From contig JADGQG010000086.1 in assembly GCA_017882025.1 (NCBI GenBank), positions 1 through 7,784 on the forward strand: a stretch of 7,784 nucleotides of DNA. Reading direction: 5' to 3'. The DNA is from Chloroflexota bacterium (lineage in GTDB: Bacteria; Chloroflexota; Limnocylindria; Limnocylindrales; CSP1-4). A program made the translations under genes and the position numbers. The notes under the pieces are model-generated. The model made no database searches, was not told the origin of the DNA, and saw nothing but the letters and a program-made list of their open reading frames with translations. This document shows, in pieces, positions 1 to 5,112 of this stretch (its first letter is position 1; every line of letters starts with the position of its first letter).

Positions 1-98
1 TGGGGGTGGGTCGGTCGAGATCAAGCATCGGACACGCTCGTAGTGGGTCCGGGTCACGGGTTTCGGACGGGGAGTTCGACTCTCCCCCATCTCCACCA
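1..98 (+). ncRNA. ssrA: tmRNA (ssrA), 3' portion only; 5' part lies outside the window
   Basis: tmRNA rescues stalled ribosomes by acting first as tRNA-Ala and then as a short mRNA that adds a degradation tag. The piece seen here ends in the tRNA-like domain. A T-arm has stem GGGAG (70-74) paired with CTCCC (82-86) around the loop TTCGACT (75-81). It is followed by the 3' acceptor strand CATCTCC (88-94), discriminator A95 and an encoded CCA (96-98). The run TTTCGGAC just before the T-arm and the ending CATCTCCACCA are typical of ssrA. No matching 5' acceptor strand (GGAGATG) occurs within normal tRNA distance upstream, which argues against an ordinary tRNA and for a long RNA whose 5' half is off the left edge. 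The tag reading frame is therefore not visible. One extra G69-C87 pair makes the T-stem six base pairs long if counted strictly. Confidence 0.78.
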
Positions 99-361
99 CC
101 TCCCTCTCGCCCGACGCGTCACGCTGAGACGGGGGCATGTCCCTTCCTGCTCCCGACCCTCGCCGCGATCATCGTGCTCCCTCGGCCGGAGGCGACGTGC
201 CGGGACGTCCGGCGTTCCTGCCTGCGCGGTCCGATCGATCATCGAGAATCCTCGGTTTCGGGACCGATGGCACTGGCAAGGCCACAGCGGCCGCGCTTTC
301 ATGAGCCTCAAGGCGCCGGCCCCTTTCCCTTCGACCACGTCCCACACGAACCTGGAAAACG

Positions 362-386
362 GGCATGCGGCGCAACCGAGCATGCC
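362..386. promoter_or_regulatory. Inverted repeat upstream of the UPF0261 operon (possible operator or leader hairpin)
   Basis: A perfect 7-bp inverted repeat, GGCATGC (362-368) and GCATGCC (380-386), is separated by 11 bases. It ends 23 bases before the Shine-Dalgarno sequence of the gene starting at 421. The size and spacing suit either a dimeric repressor site or an mRNA hairpin. Chance is possible in such GC-rich DNA, though the arms include A and T and are not plain GC runs. Confidence 0.35.
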
Positions 387-409
387 GGCCGGGCCCTTGC
401 CCGCGCCGT

Positions 410-415
410 AGGAGG
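410..415 (+). promoter_or_regulatory. Ribosome binding site of the UPF0261 gene
   Basis: AGGAGG lies five bases before the ATG at 421. This near-perfect Shine-Dalgarno sequence decides the start codon. Confidence 0.85.
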
Positions 416-420
416 CAGCG

Positions 421-1635
421 ATGGCAAAGACGGTCGTGATCGTGGGAGCCCTCGACACGAAGGGCGAGGATTTCCGGTACGTGAAGGAGCTCATCGAGGG
501 CCAGGGCGTGGCCACGCTCGTCGTCGACTTCGGGGTGATGGGCCCGCCGGCATTCGCGCCGGACGTCACTCGCGAGGCGGTCGTGGCGGCGGCCGGCGGC
601 GACCTCGCCCGCATCACCTCCGGCGACCACAAGGACGAGGCCATGCAGACGATGGCTGCCGGACTGGCGGCCGTGGTCGGCAAGCTCTACGCAGAGGGCA
701 AGGTCGACGGGATCATGGGCATGGGCGGCAGCGGCGGGACGTCGATCGCGACGACCGCGATGCGGGTCCTGCCCGTGGGTGTCCCGAAGCTGATGGTCTC
801 CACGATGGGCGGCGGGGACGTGAGCGCCTTCGCCGGCACGAAGGACATCACCTTCATGCCCTCCATCGTCGACGTTGCCGGCTTCAACCGGCTCAGCCGC
901 GCGATCTACGCGAACGCGGCGGGCGCCATCGCCGGGATGGTCAAGATCGAGGCCCCGGCCGGCGGCGCCGACAAGCCGATCGTAGTCGCCTCCATGTTCG
1001 GCAACACGACGACGGCGGTCGAGCACGCCAAGGGGCTCGTCGAGGCGAAGGGCTACGAGGTCCTGGTCTTTCATGCCACCGGCTCCGGCGGGCGCGCGAT
1101 GGAGGGCCTCATCGCAGACGGCTTCATCACCGCGTCGCTGGACATGACCACGACCGAGCTCGCCGACGAGATCTGCGGCGGCATGCTGAGCGCGGGACCG
1201 GAGCGCTGCCTGGCGGCGTCGCGGGCCGGCATCCCGGCCGTCCTCGTCCCGGGTTGCGTCGACATGGCCAACTTCGGGGGTATGGAGACGGTCCCCGAGA
1301 AGTACCACGACCGCACCCTCTACAAGTGGAACCCGAACATCACCCTCCTCCGCACGAACGTGGAGGAGAACCGCTGGATGGGCGAGAAGATCGCCGCCGC
1401 AGCGAATGCCGCGACGGCACCGGTCGCCGTGCTCCTGCCCCTCAAGGGCGTCTCCATGCTGGATTCCGAGGGCCACGAGTTCTGGGATCCGGAGGCCGAC
1501 GGCGCCTGCTTCGACGCCATCCGCTCCGGGCTCAAGCCGGGGATCCCCCTCATCGAGGTGGACGCGAACATCAATGATCCGGAGTTCTCGGGAAAGGTCG
1601 CCGAGACCCTCCTCGAGATGCTCGCCGGGCGCTGA
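421..1635 (+). CDS. Tm-1-like ATP-binding domain protein (UPF0261 family)
   Basis: This 404-residue protein has the usual length of bacterial UPF0261 proteins. The opening MAKTVVIVGALDTKGEDF is the family signature. A glycine-rich loop GMGGSGGTS (100-108), the stretch STMGGGDV (127-134) and HATGSGGRAMEG (218-229) are the kind of loops that bind nucleotide in this family. The C-terminal third contains VPGCVDMANFG (276-286) and LLPLKGVSMLD (338-348). No signal peptide or membrane segment is visible, so it should be cytosolic. The tomato protein Tm-1, which blocks tobamovirus replication, carries this domain at its N-terminus and binds ATP. The cellular reaction of the bacterial proteins is not established as far as I know. 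Its stop is 27 bases before the next gene, a TIM-barrel protein matching the C-terminal half of Tm-1, so the two are almost certainly co-transcribed and probably act together. The family call is secure; the function is open. Confidence 0.93.
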   Translation: MAKTVVIVGALDTKGEDFRYVKELIEGQGVATLVVDFGVMGPPAFAPDVTREAVVAAAGGDLARITSGDHKDEAMQTMAAGLAAVVGKLYAEGKVDGIMGMGGSGGTSIATTAMRVLPVGVPKLMVSTMGGGDVSAFAGTKDITFMPSIVDVAGFNRLSRAIYANAAGAIAGMVKIEAPAGGADKPIVVASMFGNTTTAVEHAKGLVEAKGYEVLVFHATGSGGRAMEGLIADGFITASLDMTTTELADEICGGMLSAGPERCLAASRAGIPAVLVPGCVDMANFGGMETVPEKYHDRTLYKWNPNITLLRTNVEENRWMGEKIAAAANAATAPVAVLLPLKGVSMLDSEGHEFWDPEADGACFDAIRSGLKPGIPLIEVDANINDPEFSGKVAETLLEMLAGR

Positions 1636-1649
1636 CAGCCAACAGTCCG

Positions 1650-1655
1650 AAGGAG
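1650..1655 (+). promoter_or_regulatory. Ribosome binding site of the phosphoenolpyruvate hydrolase family gene
   Basis: AAGGAG is placed seven bases before the ATG at 1663, inside the 27-base gap between the two operon genes. It supports this start. Confidence 0.8.
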
Positions 1656-1662
1656 AACAGAC

Positions 1663-2496
1663 ATGCCGTTCATTCCGCGCAAAGAGATCGGGCGCCGTCT
1701 CCGGGCACAGATCGACGCCGGCACGCCGATCGTGGGCTGCGGCGCCGGCACCGGCATCACGGCGAAGATGGCCGAGGCCGGCGGCGCCGACCTGATGATC
1801 ATCTACAACTCCGGCCGCTACCGGATGGCCGGCCGCGGCTCGCTGGCCGGCCTCATGCCCTACGGCGATGCCAACGGGATCGTCGTAGAGATGGCCGCCG
1901 AGGTGCTGCCGGTCGTGAAGGATACGCCGGTCCTCGCCGGCGTCTGCGGCACGGACCCGTTCCGCCTCATGCCCGTCTTCCTCAAGCAGCTCAAGGAGAT
2001 GGGGTTCGACGGGGTCCAGAACTTCCCGACCGTCGGCCTCATCGACGGCGACTTCCGGAAGAACATCGAAGCGACCGGGATGGGCTACGACAAGGAGATC
2101 GAGGCGATCCGCCTGGCCTCCGAGATCGACCTCTTCTGCTCGCCGTACGTCTTCAACCCCGACGACGCGCGGGCAATGGCCAAGGCGGGCGCCGACCAGC
2201 TCGTCGCCCACGTGGGACTGACCACGGCCGGCTCGATCGGCGCCGGGGTGGCCTTCTCCCTCGACGACGCGATCGACCGGGTCATGGCGATCGCCGAGGC
2301 TGGCCGGAGCGTCCGCAAGGACATCATCGTGATCTGCCACGGCGGCCCGTTCGACGAGCCCGAGAACGTGGGGAAGGCCCTCCTCCGGATGCCCGGCGTG
2401 AACGGCTTCTTCGGCGCCTCGAGCATCGAGCGGCTCCCGACGGAGCGCGCCATCCGCGGCCAGGTCCAGGAGTTCAAGCAGCTCAAGCTCGCCTGA
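1663..2496 (+). CDS. Phosphoenolpyruvate hydrolase family protein (TIM-barrel, Tm-1 C-terminal-like)
   Basis: This 277-residue cytosolic protein has the pattern of a TIM barrel of the family named PEP hydrolase (formerly 'TIM-barrel signal transduction'). Visible landmarks are GCGAGTGITAKMAEAGGADL (25-44), YNSGRYRMAGRGSLAGLMPY (48-67), AGVCGTDPF (92-100), GFDGVQNFPTVGLIDG (114-129), HVGLTTAGSIG (183-193), CHGGPF (225-230) and GFFGASSIERLPTE (248-261). The closing GxSSIERLPTE segment lies where TIM barrels often bind phosphate (inference). The family name comes from similarity to enzymes acting on phosphoenolpyruvate-like substrates; I know of no demonstrated reaction for this type. Plants carry the same barrel as the C-terminal part of Tm-1, fused to the UPF0261 domain; here the fusion partner is the upstream gene. 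Length is complete, and both the start (good Shine-Dalgarno) and the stop are clear. A terminator-like hairpin follows 62 bases after the stop. Confidence 0.9.
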   Translation: MPFIPRKEIGRRLRAQIDAGTPIVGCGAGTGITAKMAEAGGADLMIIYNSGRYRMAGRGSLAGLMPYGDANGIVVEMAAEVLPVVKDTPVLAGVCGTDPFRLMPVFLKQLKEMGFDGVQNFPTVGLIDGDFRKNIEATGMGYDKEIEAIRLASEIDLFCSPYVFNPDDARAMAKAGADQLVAHVGLTTAGSIGAGVAFSLDDAIDRVMAIAEAGRSVRKDIIVICHGGPFDEPENVGKALLRMPGVNGFFGASSIERLPTERAIRGQVQEFKQLKLA

Positions 2497-2558
2497 CGCG
2501 ACCTGATCGAATCGTCGCTGCCGGCGCTCGTCGCACCGCGCCCGGGCGCCGGCGGACC

Positions 2559-2586
2559 AAGCCGGGCGGCTTCAGCCGCCCGGCTT
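2559..2586 (+). terminator. Rho-independent-type terminator after the UPF0261/PEP-hydrolase operon
   Basis: A perfect 12-bp stem, AAGCCGGGCGGC (2559-2570) with GCCGCCCGGCTT (2575-2586), closes on a TTCA tetraloop. The following T-run is weak (TTCCTCGTTCC), as often in high-GC genomes. A/T pairs at the foot of the stem mean it could work on either strand. It separates the operon from the metal ATPase gene. Confidence 0.75.
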
Positions 2587-2621
2587 CCTCGTTCCGGCCG
2601 AAGCGCCGGCGCTCGAGTGGC

Positions 2622-2645
2622 GCACACATTGGACCTGGCGTGTGC
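2622..2645. promoter_or_regulatory. Inverted repeat far upstream of the metal ATPase
   Basis: GCACAC (2622-2627) and GTGTGC (2640-2645) form a 6-bp dyad with a 12-base spacer, 67-91 bases before the ATG at 2713. It lies upstream of the likely core promoter, so an activator site or chance is as likely as a repressor site. Confidence 0.22.
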
Positions 2646-2660
2646 CGAACGGCCCAGCGG

Positions 2661-2680
2661 CGCGGGACCGCGGACCCGCG
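2661..2680. promoter_or_regulatory. 20-bp near-perfect palindrome at the -35 region of the metal ATPase (possible operator)
   Basis: The sequence reads CGCGGG-A-CCGCGG-A-CCCGCG. Eighteen of twenty positions are symmetric, and the only break is the A pair at the 7th and 14th positions. It ends 32 bases before the ATG and abuts or overlaps where a -35 element would sit if TAGACT (2701-2706) is the -10. This is a typical place for a metal-responsive repressor. The all-GC arms raise the chance of coincidence. Confidence 0.35.
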
Positions 2681-2694
2681 AAGGGCCCCACCGG

Positions 2695-2712
2695 TCCCCG
2701 TAGACTCGGGGA
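2695..2712 (+). promoter_or_regulatory. Probable leaderless promoter -10 (TAGACT) inside an inverted repeat
   Basis: The hexamer TAGACT (2701-2706) fits the TANNNT -10 consensus and lies six bases before the ATG at 2713. A transcript starting the usual 6-7 bases downstream would begin at or beside the ATG. The gene has no spaced Shine-Dalgarno sequence: GGGGA touches the ATG and is too close. The hexamer is flanked exactly by TCCCCG (2695-2700) and CGGGGA (2707-2712), a perfect 6-bp inverted repeat that could serve as an operator. No clear -35 was found. Confidence 0.55.
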
Positions 2713-5061
2713 ATGACAGCCACCCTCCGCGCCCGCGTCCTCCGGATCTTCGGCAACGCGTTGCTCCCGCTCTGCGCGGCCGGGCTGGCGCTGGGCCTGG
2801 CCTTCGCCTGGGCCGGTCGGGACGACCTGGCCACGATCGCCTGGGCCGTGCCGTCCGGGATCGTGGGGGTCCGCCTTGGCTGGTCGATCCTCCGCGACCT
2901 GATGGCCGGCGAGGCGGGCGTGGACGTCATCGCCGTCCTCGCGATCGGCGGCGCGCTGGCGATGGAAGAGTTTGTCGCGGCGGCCATCATCGCCCTGATG
3001 CTCGCCACCGGCGAGACGCTCGAGCGGTATGCGGCGGGGCGTGCGCATCGCGAGCTGACGGCGCTCCTCAGCCGGGCGCCGCGCGACGTCCACCGCTACG
3101 AGGACGGCGAGCTCATCACGCGTCCGATCGACGCCGTGATCGTGGGCGACCGGCTCCTCGTGATGCCCGGTGAGATCGTCCCGGTTGACGGCCTCGTCGA
3201 GGGCGCCGCGGCCGTCCTCGACGAGTCGGCCCTCACCGGCGAGGCGCGTCCTGTCACGCGGGTCGAAGGGGACCAGGTGAACTCGGGGACCCTGAACGCA
3301 GGGGGGCCCTTCGACCTCCGGGCGATCGCCGCAGCCGCGCAGTCGACGTATGCCGGGATCGTCCGGCTGGTCCGGGAGGCGGAGGGCTCGAAGGCGCCCT
3401 TCGTGCGGCTCGCGGACCGGTACGCGCTCCTCTTCGTCCCGCTCACGCTCGCCTTGGCGGGCTTCGCCTGGCTGATCTCGGGCGATCCCGTCCGGGCGCT
3501 GGCCGTGATCGTCGTCGCGACGCCCTGCCCACTGCTCCTGGCCGCGCCAATCGCGATCGTGGCCGGCCTCAGTCGAGCGGCCCGCCGCGGGATCATCGTG
3601 AAGGGCGGCGGGCCACTGGAAACGCTCGCCCGGGCCCGTGTGCTCCTCTTCGACAAGACGGGCACGCTCACCGCCGGGCGACCGCGCCTGGCAGGGGTCG
3701 AGGCGGCGCCAGGTGTCGACCCGAATGACGTCCTTCGTCTCGCGGCGTCCGTCGACCAGGTGAGCCCCCACGTCCTCGCGGCCGCCATCGTCCACGGGGC
3801 GCGCGAGCGAGGGCTCTCGCTCTCCTTCCCGATCGACGTCGTCGAAACACCCGGCTCAGGCGTCTCCGGCCGCGTCGACGGCCGGGAGGTCCAGGTCGGA
3901 TCCGCGGACTTCGCTGGTCACGTCGGCGCCGGTGGCGGGAGCCTCCCCGGGTGGGCGCGCGAGCTGCGCCGGCGCGGCGCCGTGGAGGGGAGCACCCACG
4001 TCTTCGTGCGGGCCGACGATCGCCTTGCCGGCGCCCTCGTCCTCGACGACCCGATCCGCCCGGAAACGCCGCGTGCGATCCGCTCGCTCCGGCGGGCTGG
4101 GATCACCCGGATCGTCATGGTGACCGGCGACCACGCCTCCGTCGCGGAGATGGTGGGCGCGGCAATCGGCGTGGACGGCGTCCTGGCCGAGCGGACCCCG
4201 GCCGACAAGGTGGACGCCGTCCGCCAGGAGATGGCGGACTCGCTTGGCCCGGTGGTCATGGTCGGCGACGGCATCAACGACGCCCCGGCGCTCGCCATCG
4301 CGGACGTGGGCGTGGCGATGGGCGCTCGAGGGGCGACGGCAAGCTCAGAGGCAGCCGACCTCGTGATCACCGTGGATCGCCTGGACCGGCTTGCGGAGGC
4401 CATCCGCCTCGCGAAGCGGTCTCGCCAGATCGCCGTCCAGAGCGTCATCGCCGGAATGGGGATGTCGCTCGTGGCGATGGGGTTCGCCGCATTCGGCGCG
4501 CTACCCGTGGTGGCAGGGGCGCTGATCCAGGAGGCGATCGACGTGGCCGTCATCCTGAACGCCCTCCGCGCGCTGCGCGGAGGCACCGAGGTGCGGGCGC
4601 ACGTGCCCGGCTGGGCGGAGACCAGCGCCGGCCTCCGTACCGAGCACCGCAAGCTTGCGCCGGCGCTCGCGCGGATCCGGCGGCTGGCCGATGGGATCGA
4701 CGCGCTCCCGGCCGGCGAGGCCGCGGCAGAGCTGGAGGCCACCCGGTCGTTCCTCGTGGACGACCTCATGCGGCACGAGCGCCAGGAGGACCGGACGATC
4801 TACCCGATGCTGGCCCAGGCGATCGGCAACGAGGACGCGACTGCCGCGCTCCATCGGACGCACACGGAGATCTTCCACCTGATCGGGCTCTACGATCGGC
4901 TGGTGGGGGACCTCCCGCCGGAGGGTCCGGCGCGCGAGGACCTCGTGGACCTGCGGCGCGTCCTGTACGGCCTGGACGCGATCCTGCGACTCCACATGGC
5001 ACAGGAGGAGGAGCTCTACGTCTCGCTCGGCGACGAGTCGGCGGTCGCGGACGCGGCCTGA
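2713..5061 (+). CDS. P1B-5-type heavy-metal (Fe/Ni) translocating ATPase with C-terminal hemerythrin-like domain
   Basis: This 782-residue pump moves a metal ion across the cytoplasmic membrane using ATP. P-type marks are ALTGE (173-177, actuator domain), phosphorylation site DKTGT (314-318), TGDH (471-474) and GDGINDAPAL (518-527). By eye there are about eight membrane helices, with pairs near 15-60, 70-104, 236-290 and 575-618. The metal-site helix has TPC (270-272) in place of the CPC of copper/zinc pumps, and the last helix has QEAID (606-610) followed by ILNALR. Both fit subgroup P1B-5, whose studied members (Nia of Sinorhizobium, the Acidothermus protein) handle Fe2+/Ni2+ and carry a hemerythrin-like tail. 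Here residues about 637-775 form that tail, with H645, H688, E692, H714, H717, H761 and E765 as likely di-iron ligands. There is no N-terminal heavy-metal-associated domain. In the nucleotide domain the usual SEHPLA reads SPHVLA (351-356). The direction is probably efflux, and the exact metal is inferred. Confidence 0.9.
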   Translation: MTATLRARVLRIFGNALLPLCAAGLALGLAFAWAGRDDLATIAWAVPSGIVGVRLGWSILRDLMAGEAGVDVIAVLAIGGALAMEEFVAAAIIALMLATGETLERYAAGRAHRELTALLSRAPRDVHRYEDGELITRPIDAVIVGDRLLVMPGEIVPVDGLVEGAAAVLDESALTGEARPVTRVEGDQVNSGTLNAGGPFDLRAIAAAAQSTYAGIVRLVREAEGSKAPFVRLADRYALLFVPLTLALAGFAWLISGDPVRALAVIVVATPCPLLLAAPIAIVAGLSRAARRGIIVKGGGPLETLARARVLLFDKTGTLTAGRPRLAGVEAAPGVDPNDVLRLAASVDQVSPHVLAAAIVHGARERGLSLSFPIDVVETPGSGVSGRVDGREVQVGSADFAGHVGAGGGSLPGWARELRRRGAVEGSTHVFVRADDRLAGALVLDDPIRPETPRAIRSLRRAGITRIVMVTGDHASVAEMVGAAIGVDGVLAERTPADKVDAVRQEMADSLGPVVMVGDGINDAPALAIADVGVAMGARGATASSEAADLVITVDRLDRLAEAIRLAKRSRQIAVQSVIAGMGMSLVAMGFAAFGALPVVAGALIQEAIDVAVILNALRALRGGTEVRAHVPGWAETSAGLRTEHRKLAPALARIRRLADGIDALPAGEAAAELEATRSFLVDDLMRHERQEDRTIYPMLAQAIGNEDATAALHRTHTEIFHLIGLYDRLVGDLPPEGPAREDLVDLRRVLYGLDAILRLHMAQEEELYVSLGDESAVADAA

Positions 5062-5070
5062 GCGGCCGCG
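5052..5070 (+). terminator. Hairpin straddling the stop codon of the metal ATPase (weak terminator candidate)
   Basis: CGCGGCC (5052-5058) and GGCCGCG (5064-5070) form a 7-bp all-GC stem around TGAGC, which contains the stop codon TGA (5059-5061). No T-run follows. A second stem, GGCCCG (5077-5082) with CGGGCC (5098-5103), lies in the same 51-base convergent gap and could serve the opposite gene. Both may be chance in this GC content. Confidence 0.3.
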
Positions 5071-5112
5071 ATCAGGGGCCCGGGGATGGGCTCGGCGCGG
5101 GCCGGAGGGGGC

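Larger units (their letters stand above)
99..420. other. Intergenic region between tmRNA and the UPF0261 operon
   Basis: No gene is supported in this 322-base stretch. Short open frames through it overlap the tmRNA or have no ribosome binding site. No hairpin with a T-run follows the tmRNA, so its terminator is not evident, and no convincing -35/-10 pair was found. The best -10-like hexamer is GAGAAT at 244-249, without a -35 partner. Two inverted repeats are present: CGGTCC (227-232) with GGACCG (261-266), and GGCATGC (362-368) with GCATGCC (380-386). Confidence 0.6.

Noticed and set aside
61..98. tmRNA 3' end as the left attachment site of an integrated island
   Set aside because: ssrA ends are common integration sites, but no second copy of this sequence and no integrase or phage gene is seen in the window. 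An island would need evidence from outside it.
43..411. Possible small gene between the tmRNA and the UPF0261 gene
   Set aside because: It starts inside the tmRNA, has no ribosome binding site, and its product is Arg/Pro/Ser-rich with no recognisable features.
6..1577. Long + strand open frame of 523 codons overlapping the tmRNA and the UPF0261 gene
   Set aside because: It is an out-of-frame shadow: its translation is Arg/Gly-rich low complexity, has no family signature, and runs through the tmRNA and a gene with a perfect Shine-Dalgarno site.
169..2340. Minus-strand open frame of 723 codons antisense to the UPF0261 and PEP-hydrolase genes
   Set aside because: High-GC codon bias on the sense strand suppresses stops on the antisense. 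The translation is rich in His, Arg, Asp and Gly without domains, and it covers two clear genes.
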